Positions 34,458 through 45,325 are shown, counted from the stretch's first letter. The stretch is 64,000 nucleotides of DNA from Morinoia aosen (GCA_030386875.1 CM059576.1:20315058-20379057); one strand, 5' to 3'. The notes: generated from the sequence alone by a model not told the origin. Numbers and translations: made by a program.

Positions 34458-35172
34458 TAGGAGAGAACTAAAACTACCGTATAAAAGATTTACTCGAATT
34501 AAAATTTGCAAGTAAAACAATAAAATTGAACGTTTTGAGCATTCGCTCATCTTCAGCAAAACAAATTTACCTAAAAAAACATGAAATGAATTAGAAAGAT
34601 GATAAATTGAAAAAACAAACGAACAAAAAATGAACTAACCTTTAAAACTACCTGTTAACTATTGCCAACAGAAAAGAACTAAGTTGATTATTTAAAATCG
34701 GCCTATTTTCAAAATTAATAGAGACTAAAATCCTTAAATCGGAGGCAAATTTAGATCGGGTAAGAATTTTAAAATTACTTATGTCAAACGGGCTATTACA
34801 ATGCTCTGAATGATCCCTGATAGCTGAATGTGAAGGAATTCTTCATCAGTAATTTTAAAATTCTCACCAGATTTAAATTCGCCTCAGATTTAAGGATTTT
34901 GGAGTCTCTATTCATTTTAAAAATAGGCCGATTTTAAACTACCAACTTAGTTCTTTTCCGTTGTCAATAGTTAACAGGCAGTTTTTAAGGTTAGTTTTTC
35001 GTATGTTTGTTTTTTCAATTTATCCTCTCTCTAATATATTTCATGTTTTTTTTCAGGTAAATTTATTTTGCTGAAGATGGGCGAAGGCTCGAAACGTTCA
35101 ATTTTATTGTTTTACTTGCAATTTTTGATTCGAGTAAATGTTTTATACTGTATTTTTAGTTCTCTCCTTTTT
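34458..35172. repeat. Inverted repeat of about 350-bp arms, Penelope-like terminal sequence
   Basis: AGAGAACTAAAACTACCGTATAAAA on the left is mirrored at the right end, and the centre is near 34815. Near the outer part of each arm is a hammerhead-like core: CTGAAGATGGGCGAAGGCTC then GAAACG on the plus strand at 35071-35096, and its counterpart on the minus strand at 34528-34557. Such motifs are known from the terminal repeats of Penelope-like retroelements. The left copy has A in place of the first G of GAAAC. Confidence 0.6.
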
Positions 35173-35174
35173 AC

Positions 35175-36301
35175 TTGAGGGGGCCTTCCCGTCAAAATTG
35201 TATTTTGATCCGATTGGTCTGAAATTTGGCCACTATATGTATTTTTGCAAGAAAAACATATTTTATTCGAGAAGTTTTTTTGATTTCGCCTTATTTTTTT
35301 ATTTCCTATAAACTCGTTTTTTGGTTCAGTTTTGGGATGTTTTCAAAAGAATAGAAGTCAATGAATTTTTATGCTAGAACAAATACAAAGACAGTTTTGA
35401 AATCCTCGTAACATTGCAAACAAACTGACATTCCTGAATTTTCTATTTTAAATTGTTTTTATATATATGCGATATTTGTTCAGTACCTAAAATATCCCGA
35501 ATTTTTAGGTTTTGAACTAGCAGAAAAAAAAGACAACGTACAAATTGGGAAATAAGAAATGTCAGTTTGTTGGAATTGTTCCAAGGATTCTAAAACTGTC
35601 TTTTTTTTTCTTCCTAGCATAAAAACTTTTTGACTTCTATCTTTTTGAATTTGAAAATAAGTAACTTCTCAGTATAGGCGAAAAACAAAATTTTTTGTTG
35701 AAGTGTAATAAAATGGAAAATTTATGTAGTTGAATGCTGTTTTCATTTTTATTTCGATAACCTCCATGCATAACATCATATTCATACTGTGAATTGTTTT
35801 TACAAATAAAGGAAAAATTAAAAAAATATTTTACTTATCTCATAAAATTATGAAATTTTTTGTTTTCAGTCTCATTCCTATGATATTCGACTATTATATG
35901 TAAATTTTGAAAAGAAACACAATTTCTTCAATACATTTTTTTGATTCAGGCCTTCCTTAGTTTATGAAAAAAATTGACATATTGGTTTTTAGTCCACTGG
36001 TATTGATATTTCAAAAAAATAGAACTCATTGAGTTTTTATGCTAGAACAAAAGCAAAGACAGTTTTAGAATCCTTGGAACATATCTAACAAAAGTTAATT
36101 TGCAAATTCTCCATTTCTTCTTGTGTTTTCTTTTTATATGGGGTCGAAATGGGGTCGAGAATTAAGATTTTGGTGGGGATCAATTGTCCGCAGTGCCATA
36201 AAATTTTAGGACCGAATAGTCCACCACCTAAGGATTCTTTTCCAACAAAAACATGAAAAATGACCATCGGAGAGAAAAGGGGCCTCGGAGGGCCCCCTTA
36301 A
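35175..36301 (-). mobile_element. TTAA-family element, copy 2 (full length, 1127 bp)
   Basis: It is the reverse orientation of copy 1. It ends in TTAA at 36298-36301 next to GGAGGGCCCCCTTAA, and starts TTGAGGGGGCC at 35175. Its length equals that of copy 1 without the pogo insertion. The three internal AAAACTGTCTTTG/TAGCATAAAAACT blocks are at about 35370, 35590 and 36030 in alternating orientation, as in copy 1. No transposase is present. Confidence 0.87.
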
Positions 36302-36689
36302 AATCAGGAAGCCTACCGATAGCTTTTTTAAATAAAACAATAATTAATAGGGAATTATTTATGAGAGTGCAAGAAATTTTTCTCTTAAAAGTGATGCATG
36401 CTCTGGCGACAGTGTGAGGAAGACAATTTATAAAGTTGCTTTTTTCATAGTTAGCGAAAATTGGGTGGGAAACATATACCATAACGGAAAAAAACATTCC
36501 TAAAGTTTCAAAACCCACAAATAACTAAAATAGACATTAAATAGTCATACTGAATGCCAATTGAAATGAGGAAGATTTTTCTATGCAATGCTGCAGGACA
36601 TGAAACACAAAAATATGGCGGCATCCAAACCGTTTGCAGCTAGTACTGACCAACGACTTCGAGGCTTGAGCTTGTCCGGCAGTTGGATA

Positions 36690-36840
36690 TCATGTACGAG
36701 CTTAATTTTTCTGTGATGGCCTTCCAACTAGAAATAGACACAAGTGGAAAATTGATATGCCTTGTACAGGAACGATCGGTGCTGTATGATTCAAGTGATG
36801 TGCTGTATAATGGCAGAAACTTCCAGGATATGGTATGCAA
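36690..36840 (+). pseudogene. MADF-domain remnant (Harbinger second protein)
   Basis: The plus-strand frame contains KLICLVQERSVLYDSSDVLY and NGRNFQDMVCKW, matching the MADF pattern (L-x-LV-x-ERPVLYD-x-S...Y.NR......W). The frame ends 160 bp later in unrelated sequence. PIF/Harbinger elements carry a Myb/MADF-type DNA-binding protein beside the transposase, so this is probably that gene's first helices. A captured host MADF gene is the alternative. Confidence 0.6.
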
Positions 36841-37520
36841 ATGGGCATTACAGAGCAGAGCATTACGATCACTAGAATTTGTATACCTAAAATTTACCGC
36901 CGCGCAGCTCATTAGCAGTCGAGCGCTGCAAAGCAGGGCTCGAGTTGTTCCCAGATGCAAAATGTTTATAAGGTTCTCGTGCGATACGAGTTGATTCAAT
37001 GGGCGGTACTGATGTAATGTGTCGCATGCGACTGGATGAGCTCGGTTTTCGTGCGACGTCTCATCTATCGCATCGCCTCAGTGGGCGGGCTGCCTTAGTC
37101 TGATTCCCTAGTTAAATAACACAAATATTTCTCATGTAATTCTATGTGTATTTGTTGTGTTTTGAAATAGTTTATGTTTATACGTGTTATTTCTGCAAAA
37201 ATAAATTACTGCATTTGTTGATACGTATCTGTGTATTTAAGGGGCCCTGTGAAAATATTTATAACGAACAGTTGTGCTTATTATTGAAATATGACTCAAT
37301 GTTCTTCAAAATAGAGGTATCAACTCAATGTGCTACCCCTCCTTGATCGGAATAATAGAACCACCAAGGGAAGAAAAACTCTTGTTAAAAAGGTGTCTCT
37401 CGTAGAAAGAACTCTGTCACGTATCGACGAATCAGGGATTTTTTTGAGATTTCTCTGTTGTAAGGATTTTAAAATTATTTAAGCCGCATAAAAATGTGGA
37501 GCAGTTCTTGGCAGATAATT

Positions 37521-37974
37521 CGATTGTGTTGAGCATTTTTTATTGAACGTTTGAGTCGTGGCCACTAGCGGCCTAGCATGTTTCTCTCTTCTTCACGTCC
37601 AAAAATGTTCTTGGTAGGCCAGTGCAGTGCAAATTATCATATCATCTCTTACGCTCTAGGGTATATCAAAACAACCGCACCTAAGCCTCGCGTACTTCTG
37701 GAAATATTCTGTACTTGGGAACCGTTGTAGAACAATCGTTTTCATGTTTCTGACTAAGGTAGACTGTTTTGTGCCAATATTGTTAGTGCGGAAATTTTAT
37801 AAAATTCGTGCCATAAAAAATATATTTTCTCCGATTCCCTCGATTGGAATGCTAGTTTATACTGAGTAGTCTACGCTGATATTTGCGCACATGCTTACTT
37901 GTGTATATGTGTACTTGTGTGCACGCTGAGCGTACGTAGATAGGTGAACGTGTCACTACGTAATACTTCATTTT
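37521..37974. other. Non-coding stretch
   Basis: No gene recognised. Confidence 0.4.
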
Positions 37975-38660
37975 ACTTGATTATTGTATAGCATTCATAA
38001 AGTATATATATGCAAATATATTTGTTGCGCGATCACCCACATATGATAAATAAGACGCTTATCAACCAATGATCTTTTCGATACAATATTTAATAGAACA
38101 TCGTTACAATATTTCATTAGAAATTGTAAGCAGCAACATTTACTGAAAGAGTTGTTGCCAATCTTCCTTAGCTCATAATTCTATATTTCAGAACATCGCA
38201 CAGCATTTTTATATAACGCGCATATATTGTGATTGCCTCGATGCATAGAAATGTATTTGTGTATGTTTACGTGTTTGGTGTATGTATGTGCGTAGGTATG
38301 TATATGTGTGTGTATATGTGTATATATTTGCATGTATACATGCACATATGTGTGTACTAAACTGACAGCTGGCACTTTAACTAGAGATAAATTTTTTCTG
38401 TTCACTCTCAACTTGTAACCTAACTCGTCATCTCTTTATTATTGTAAAGCGTTCACGTAAAAAAACTATACATTTGTTGTGTGATCATCCATTTATATTT
38501 AAGTAAAATGCTTATCAACTAATGACCGTTATGTTAAAATTGCCTAATTAGAAATACAAATCTTGTAATTTTCGTGGTCCCCATGCTTATATATATGTAT
38601 GCTAATTTTTTTCCGTGCTTCCCTAAAATTACATTTTTGAACATCTTCCGAAACAAACAA
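37975..38660. repeat. Diverged tandem duplication with dinucleotide-rich centre
   Basis: Segments near 37980-38210 and 38435-38660 share ATTGTA-AGC-TTCA-GTA, ATTTGTTG-G-GATCA-CCA-ATAT and GCTTATCAAC-AATGA, offset by about 455 bp. Between them lies a TATGTG-rich microsatellite (38260-38360) that gives an artificial His/Thr-rich open frame. Confidence 0.6.
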
Positions 38661-39830
38661 TTCTAATATTATATCCTGGCGTCAAGAATTGCGAAGTTTC
38701 ATATCATGTATACGTAAATTATCAAAGGTGTTCTCAACCCACAATGGAAATGCATCGTCCATGAAATTGTGTTGTCTCTTATAATTATCATTATGTGTAT
38801 CGTCAAATGTTATATTAAGCAAGATTAGAAGTACATTGCCCTCAATCAATTCTTTTCGACTAGTGAAATGAGTATTGCAATACTCATGTGTGTGTATAAC
38901 CTAAGTGTATTAACTGTAAGATATTTTAAAAACCAATGATGGTACTTTTGTACCATCTTTATTGGAAATAAATTGTTTTTCTTTTTTTCTTTTTCTTTGT
39001 CCATCGAAGTACTGTGTATGTATGTACAACTCGTACTCTTCTCACTCGAGTTTGCAAGCATCCTGGGAGGAGCTTTAGACAAGGTTCAATTTTGTCAACG
39101 CCCCCATTTTCCGCCGTTTGAGAACATTCTGACAAGTGCAATAACGTAGCCTCCATTCATCAGTTTTCGGTTACGGCAAAACCCGTAGTTTTATACAGAC
39201 ATGCGCATTATAGCGTTCTTGTACATTTTCAAATCAGCTTTAAACAACACTCTTAATTAGTTCATTTCCTTCAGCCATAGTACGTAGATGATCGCAATTA
39301 ACGCGATTTTAAAACTTGTTTCATATTAGTCATTCAAAAATAATTTATTTTTACTTTGCACTTTTTCAGAATTCTTATTGATCAGGGGCTGTGGCCGAAA
39401 CATGTGAAATTAGATCATATTACAATAATTACCTTTTATTTCGTTCTTTCATTTTCTGAGATGATCTCTTATTTTATGCGTTTTTGCATTTTTTTTATTT
39501 CGATGAGGTGAAATGGGGAGGATAATTATTTTCGTAATTCACTTTTAACACTTAGTCTACTTAGAAATTTGGTTAGTATTTTTGCCTCTCATAACTTTCG
39601 AGAGTTTAGGAAAATGTGGGCGACATCATTAAGCATTCAAATCACTCATGATGCGATTTGAGGAAGTCATCCACCATGAGAAAAAGAAGGTAAATTACCG
39701 ATTGATAGAAGCGATGCAAGATACATATATACCCAGTAATATAGCTCAGACCCTCCAAGGCTATGAGGGTAATAGTCAAAATCACGTATATTCAATCACT
39801 TATGCATGGCACGATGTTAACGCAGTTTAG
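38661..39830. other. Non-coding stretch with a SINE-tail-like segment
   Basis: 38920-38975 (AAAAACCAATGATGG..., TTTATTGGAAATAAAT) resembles the last 60 bp of the tRNA-derived SINEs and may be a 3' fragment or a partner LINE tail. A His/Lys-containing open frame at 39648-39830 is not recognised. Confidence 0.4.
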
Positions 39831-40094
39831 AATCCCTATACGGACAAGGAGGGATCGGCTGCACCAGCCTCTAAGCCAAAGTCCATCGCTGCCGAGCACC
39901 CTCCAACCTTCCTGAGACGCACAAAACTTCTGTACAGGATATTTTGTGAAGGCACTAAGTGTAAAATTAAGCTAAATGGTAAAAATTACTCGTTAACTAA
40001 GAGAGTGGTCTCAACAAATTTGCACAAGTGGAAAAATTCTGATGACAGCATTTACATAAACTTTTGGTCCATCTTAAGGAATAGAAAATGTTAA
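39831..40094 (+). CDS. Open frame of 87 codons without ATG, possible terminal exon
   Basis: The frame is bounded by TAG at 39828 and TAA at 40092-40094, in AT-rich surroundings. The translation runs NPYTDKEGSAAPASKPKSI..., FLRRTKLLYRIFCEGTKCKI, ...LHKWKNSDDSIYINFWSIL. The amino-acid composition looks protein-like (Trp, Cys, charged and aromatic mixture), and the other frames are closed. An acceptor ACGCAG lies at 39825 but enters a different phase. No family is recognised. It could be a 3' exon or a TE fragment. Confidence 0.3.
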   Translation, partial: NPYTDKEGSAAPASKPKSIAAEHPPTFLRRTKLLYRIFCEGTKCKIKLNGKNYSLTKRVVSTNLHKWKNSDDSIYINFWSILRNRKC

Positions 40095-41748
40095 TACTTA
40101 CCTCACAACAATAAGCACCAATGGCGGAAATTTTGGCTATCCTCCTCCCGTGACCATAGTGTCCTCTTCAAAATACAGGCACAAAGCACTCAGTGCTCTT
40201 TTATGCTCACTATGTTGACTTTCTGTTTATAAATCGTCCCTCTGATCCACAGCATATCTACCGCGGTTGCCTGAGCCTCTTTATTTCCTTATGTTGTAGG
40301 CTGAATTGAGGGACCGCCACTTCACAGCGCATCTCATAAATGTTTCACTTTCTGTGGAATTTATTTCATCTGTCTTTTGTAATGGTTTTATATATATATA
40401 CATATGTCTCTCTATACTTGTTTACCCAAATACAGAGATCAAATTTATTCTCGCGAATTTTTCTCCCACGAAAGTGAAATGAAAAAACTGAAACATCATT
40501 CTAAGTGAAATGTTGGCATCAGTGTTGAGGGAGGTAGTCTTTATTGCATAGTGATGCAATAATATAATATGCATTAGTCATTAGCCATATTGAATCATAC
40601 GTATTAGTTATGAATGATTTCTTCTTCGTAATTCTTCCTTTATTAATTTCAAGTAACACTCGTACTATTATAATTATTCTTTTGCTCCGAATAAAGGCAT
40701 TAATACACTTTTGACCGGGTAGATTCTACAGCGATATTTTTATATTCTTCAGAGTTTCGACTAAATATACCGTTACTTTGAGGAGAAACGTTGTGCTTGT
40801 GCATCACTGTAAGCATCTTTGATGTGGCATACATATACTTTGAAATGGATCTTAAAGCATGATTTTCTCTACATATGGCAATAACAATACTATGAGTTAT
40901 TCCTCCTTATCTGACAATGGCGGAAGGACGGAAAAGCTAAATCTCTTATTGCTTCATCTGATAACCTTTGCTAATTATACTCAACCTAATTATCATGCTC
41001 TCTCTTCTCATGAAATACTTTTGCACAAGTTTCCCTTGTTGTCAAATACTTTACTATAATACTTTATTGTGCTTTAATATCCTATGTTACGAGAAACGTC
41101 TAATTTTTATTCATTTTTATTGTAACGTTGAATTGTACGCATATACCGTGCGTCATCTTCATGTACAATGTATTCTATCCTGAAATCATTTATATCCTAA
41201 CACTGTATTTTAACAATATACTGAATTTAATGACCTCATTTTTTGTGACACCTTGTTTAATCAAAATACCTGATTATTGCTCTGTTTTACACCGACAACC
41301 AATTACTTTCCACTGCAGTTTTATTTATGTTATATTTCATTCCTAAACCAAAATTCTTGCTACGCTGCCATTCGAAGTAATGAGGACCAGAACCATTGTT
41401 TGCATTAACGATATTTCACGAGGGAAAGCACTTAAGGTTTTTTTCGTGCAACCCATCGAAGGACTGTATCAGACATGTTGAGGACATATGGTTGTAGATT
41501 AAAATAACTTTCTTCACTGTTATTTATGGATTCAATATAGGTCAACAAGTTGAAAACATTCGTTCGTTATCGCTGGCAATGCGGATATGAGCTTATCTTC
41601 ATAACTTTAAGCTCGACCTCTCAATAACTGTTGAGGGCTTTAACAATTTAGTTGCTGTGGACGACCGCTGCACTCCGCCTCATTGTCAGAGCAGTACGTC
41701 CGGCCAAGGAGATTATCTGTCTTTTCGCCTTCGCTTGCTTCTCGACAG
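40095..41748. other. Non-coding AT-rich stretch
   Basis: Long overlapping open frames at 40859-41346 are due to low complexity and AT richness. Their hydrophobic translations show no family motif. No repeat is recognised. Confidence 0.4.
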
Positions 41749-41874
41749 CAGATAACTGCAACGTGCATTTGGTCTGGTTGCGTTTGCAGGGAACCAACGT
41801 AACAAATGAACCTGCAAAATTGCATGAAATAATGTTTAGGCATCAGTTAAGGATCGATGATCATAAATCGATGC
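41749..41874 (+). CDS. Candidate exon 1 of an unknown gene
   Basis: A strong pyrimidine tract (CTTTTCGCCTTCGCTTGCTTCTCGACAG) precedes it and a consensus GTAAGT follows at 41875. The translation reads ADNCNVHLVWLRLQGTNVTNEPAKLHEI... and ends ...DDHKSM, leaving one base (C) over. That base completes a Leu codon with the first two bases of the next exon candidate. An alternative acceptor, TTTGCAG at 41790, would shorten it in the same frame. I do not recognise the product. Confidence 0.42.
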
Positions 41875-42426
41875 GTAAGTTTGCAATAGTGATAAAATAC
41901 ATTTCCATTTCGGAATGTAATCGACTTCTGGGATATCCGATTTATACTGCAATTTGAAAATCGAGTTGAGTTTCTTGAAATTTCAGCCCAGGAGTGTTGA
42001 CTGATTTGTAATCTTATAAAGTTAGTCCATACACTTTGAGGGAATGAATCTAAGAAAATCATTTAAAGTAATGCAAATTTTTGGTAGCATGTAAGATGAA
42101 TTACTGGGAGGTTTCTGTGGTTTGGAGGTCATTTTCATATCAAATGAAGTAAAAGCCTAGTGCAGTTAGATATAGTATTCGAGAGTACGTTTAAAATAGT
42201 GTCCCAATTACAGAGCTTTTTGTTGTACTTTGACTCTAAATTATTTCATGTAACTACATTTTTTCTGGGAGTTATTAGTCAAATATTGTTTTCTACTGTT
42301 TTCACACGTGCGTTCACGGTCGGATGATTAATGCCCCACTGGTTAACTTAATGTTTCCTCCTCCATGAATGATCTTGAATTTGATACTAAGATAACTCTG
42401 AGAAACTAAATTTTACTTTTCGTCAG

Positions 42427-42560
42427 TTGCATACGCTTTGAAGCCTGTTCTTGATAAAATTGAGGTCACTGATTTCAAAAATGGCACGAGTTATGTATTT
42501 CCTCTCAGATTAAATGCTCTTGCAATGAGTTATCTCCCATTTACTGCTGGCAATGAACAG
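42427..42560 (+). CDS. Candidate exon 2 of the same unknown gene
   Basis: The acceptor is TTTTACTTTTCGTCAG and the donor is CAG|GTAGAC. It enters with two bases that complete the codon begun in exon 1 and leaves in phase 0. The translation is LAYALKPVLDKIEVTDFKNG... LRLNALAMSYLPFTAGNEQ. Matching phases over two introns, without forcing, are the main support. Confidence 0.42.
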
Positions 42561-42729
42561 GTAGACCACCAGACACTACTAATACAATTTTCAACCAGTA
42601 CAAATTATTGTAACTCAAAAACCAACAGAAGCATCAAGAATTAGTTTCTAACTACTTATACTTCCCATATTAAACACATCCCGGATTCATTAGTTGGCCT
42701 TGCGAAGAATGATAGATTTATTCAGGCAG

Positions 42730-42945
42730 ATACTTGCGTTCAATAATGGACCGATTAGAATGTTGGTTCCCTGTGCAGTCTTGCTGAATGTTCCAGCAAT
42801 AGTCGGTCATCACGTGAACGTCACAGCGACGCTATCGATCTTCCATGATTTTGGCATCCTACTGAAAACTTCCACCTTGCTCATCAATCATGCCCCCCAG
42901 GTGTGCCGTGAATATTTCAAAACGACTCTTCATAGCAATGCATAG
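42730..42945 (+). CDS. Candidate exon 3 of the same unknown gene
   Basis: With acceptor TTCAGGCAG (AG at 42728-42729) it enters in phase 0: ILAFNNGPIRMLVPCAVLLNV..., ATLSIFHDFGILLKTS, LLINHAPQ. It may be spliced at CAG|GTGTGC (42900) or read on to TAG at 42943-42945. The proteins of exons 1-3 join into one open frame of roughly 140-155 residues. No domain is recognised. The segment PIRMLVPCAVLLNVPAIVG is hydrophobic. Confidence 0.38.
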   Translation: MLAFNNGPIRMLVPCAVLLNVPAIVGHHVNVTATLSIFHDFGILLKTSTLLINHAPQVCREYFKTTLHSNA

Positions 42946-43324
42946 AGGTGAAAGATTTGAAATGATGTTTTAATATTTAAGTTTTGTAAACCTGCGATGA
43001 GTGAATTTTTATTGCTGCTCCACAAATTTACTGAAGACTTGAACTGCTTCATGCTATTCTAGCCATAACTGAACTAGCAATCACCGATATCACTATTTCG
43101 AGGAGTTGTGGAAAATATTAGGAATTTCTTCCGTGTTGTGGAAGAATTTACGTATTTTGGAAGATGTAATTCAATATGCTGATAAATCATTTTATTCATC
43201 CAGATAAATGATACTGTAAATATATTAATTATTTTTATTTTCAGTATGTATATTATATAATTATTATATATTGATAATGTTTATTTCAATTAGGTTTCAT
43301 TAATTATTAATAATAATCTATGTT
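42946..43324. other. Non-coding AT-rich stretch
   Basis: No gene or repeat recognised. Confidence 0.45.
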
Positions 43325-43560
43325 ATAATAAGGGCGTCCGTCTGTCTGCCTGAAGCCAGCCTGCAGTGTGAGATGAGCGTATCTGTGATACAAGCTTCAT
43401 CAACTCCACAATTTCCAGTGCATTAATCCATCAGATTCGAGTAGGAATGAATTTCACGTGAATTCTTAGCAAATAGGAACGTGTGTCATGTGATTTGTCT
43501 AACATTATTGTACATTTTTGACGGGCCGTGTGCACTCGGCCTCATCAACTCTCAAGAGAA
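43325..43560 (+). repeat. Interspersed repeat shared with 28100-28362
   Basis: Second copy of the family ending ACATTTTTGACGGGCCGTGTGCAC, in the same orientation as the first. Confidence 0.8.
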
Positions 43561-43789
43561 TGAGTTCTTTTATTTCATATGGTCTTTCTTTCATTTCGCC
43601 TGCTATTTTATTTCAAATAGAGGGGACGGGCTGGTTAAATTCATAAACGCAGCAGCCAATCCATCCCCTAATCCCCATCCAATACAAAATAAATCAGTGA
43701 CCAATATTGTCGGGACTTGTTTCCAATATCAGACCGATATTTTTATCGCAAGAAGAAAATGTCAGAATAGTATCGAATAACGAATATGG

Positions 43790-44040
43790 CGGCAAATACT
43801 CAGTAATTTCCTACCCAATACTAGACGCAGGAGCCTATACTCAGCAGTTGCTCGTCCAATACTTTATGCAAGAGCCAATACTTACTAATCTGCTTTCAAA
43901 TATCAGACGCTAGAGCCAATACCCAGTAATTGCCCAACCAATACTGGACGCAGGAGCCAATACTCAGTAATTCCGTTTCCAATACTAGACGCAGGAGCCA
44001 ATACTCAGTAATTCCCGATTCAATGCTGGACACCGACGTT
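43790..44040 (+). repeat. Imperfect minisatellite, unit about 50 bp
   Basis: Five to six units built around CCAATACTAGACGCAGGAGC and CAATACTCAGTAATT. Single units recur at 46245-46290 (reverse orientation) and 46755-46800, so the family is also dispersed. Confidence 0.8.
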
Positions 44041-44521
44041 TACAAGCGTTCTACGGCGGCTTACAATACTCAGTAGACTTTCTGCAGGAACATGTGTAAT
44101 TTTACAAAACAAAAGAATATAGAAATATCGATGCTTATAGAAAAAACGGAAAGAGAGTTTGACACAGAGTGTGTCGGGGAGAGAAGAGGTAACACGGAAA
44201 TGAATACATAGGAACTGACAGAGATGTGCTTTGCGCGTATGATGCTGGTGTTGGAGTGTTTTTTGGCAGTAGTTTGAGGGTGGAGCACAACCTACATTTT
44301 GCACTTGTCAGCTGGGTGTTATAAAGTAAATAAAATGCTAGTATGTAAAATAAGCGTTTAGTTTTATTTCAGAACGAAATGAAATCACGTACTATTACAA
44401 AAAAAAATAGAAAGCTCATACATTTAACATAGTTATTCACTTTTTTACGAAAAAGCTAGCGTGCACACGTAGCATATCGAATAAATAAATTATATATAAT
44501 CGCGGTTCGACAAAGTTATTT
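44041..44521. other. Non-coding stretch between two minisatellites
   Basis: Open frames at 44020-44304 (minus) show no family motif. Confidence 0.4.
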
Positions 44522-45126
44522 TTTGATGTGATCGTCAGAGGTGTCATGTGTGTAGGCCGGCACTTCTGGAGGTGCGGGAATGTGATCGTCAGAGGTGTGA
44601 TGTGTGTAGGCCGGCACTTCTGGAGGTGCGGGAATGTGATCGTCAGAGGTGTCATGTGTGTAGGCCGGCACTTCTGGAGGTGCGGGAATGTGATCGTCAG
44701 AGGTGTGATGTGTGTAGGCCGGCACTTCTGGAGGTGCGGGAATGTGATCGTCAGAGGTGTGATGTGTGTAGGCCGGCACTTCTGGAGGTGCGGGAATGTG
44801 ATCGTCAGAGGTGTGATGTGTGTAGGCCGGCACTTCTGGAGGTGCGGGAATGTGATCGTCAGAGGTGTCATGTGTGTAGGCCGGCACTTCTGGAGGTGCG
44901 GGAATGTGATCGTCAGAGGTGTGATGTGTGTAGGCCGGCACTTCTGGAGGTGCGGGAATGTGATCGTCAGAGGTGTGATGTGTGTAGGCCGGCACTTCTG
45001 GAGGTGTGGGAATGTGATCGTCAGAGGTGTCATGTGTGTAAGCCAGCACTTTTGGAGGTGCGGGAATGTGATCGTCAGAGGTGTCATGTGTGTAGGCCGG
45101 CACTTCTGGAGGTGCGGGAATGAATA
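44522..45126 (+). repeat. 54-bp minisatellite, about 11 copies
   Basis: The unit is built from GTGATCGTCAGAGGTGT, CATGTGTGTAGGCCGGCAC and TTCTGGAGGTGCGGGAAT. One position alternates C/G (TCATGTG or TGATGTG) among otherwise nearly identical units, and one unit (near 45045) has extra changes. Being a multiple of three and free of stops, the array is open in at least two frames on each strand (up to 238 codons). These look like by-products rather than genes. Confidence 0.95.
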
Positions 45127-45184
45127 GTTAGACGGGTATTGTTGGACAACCATTTACCCCTTTAACCCTTTTTAACCCTTCTCA

Positions 45185-45325
45185 ACCCTTTGATTGGCCT
45201 TCAATATTGGATAGATCTTTAATTAGAATAAATCCGTTGCAAGAAAGTAATTCACTTCACTCTAGTCTGCTTGTCGATGTCTGCAAGGCTCGGTCTGCAT
45301 CTCCTGCAAGTAGAATGAGACAAAA
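45185..45325 (+). repeat. Duplicated segment, copy 1
   Basis: Shared with 47245-47385: CTTCAATATT-GATAGATC, GTCTGCAAGGCTCGGTCTGC and ATCTCCTGCAAGTAGAAT. It lies just after the 54-bp array; the second copy lies just before the 11-bp array. Confidence 0.75.

Larger units (their letters stand above)
34187..37094. mobile_element. PIF/Harbinger-type transposon, decayed, nested in R4 copy A
   Basis: Ends are GGCAGCCCGTCTCCTGATGCGATGCGA on the left and, read inward, GGCAGCCCGCCCACTGAGGCGATGCGAT on the right. TTA flanks both sides (34184-34186 and 37095-37097), the 3-bp target duplication typical of PIF/Harbinger. The corresponding position in R4 copy B is unoccupied. A MADF-like remnant lies inside, consistent with the second protein of Harbinger elements. 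The transposase itself is not recognisable. It has itself received an inverted repeat and a TTAA-family element. Confidence 0.8.
33861..37520 (+). mobile_element. TIR element (R4 family), copy A, split by a Harbinger-type insertion
   Basis: It starts ACCCAGTTGAAAATCAGCGCAG. The first 320 bp align with the minus strand of 51451-51120, and after the insertion (34187-37094) the sequence from TTAGTCTGATTCCC to about GTGGAGCAGTTCTTGGCAGAT aligns with the rest of copy B. The spurious open frame at 33898-34143 has a counterpart in copy B, which reflects common DNA ancestry rather than a gene. The far terminus is degraded in this copy. Confidence 0.8.

Noticed and set aside
40079..40300. Minus-strand exon ending at a GTAAGT near 40100
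   Set aside because: The only open frame is short, its acceptor is poor and the translation is not protein-like.
44437..45153. Up to 238-codon open frames in the 54-bp array
   Set aside because: Open on both strands in several frames because of the repeat; no start context or domain.
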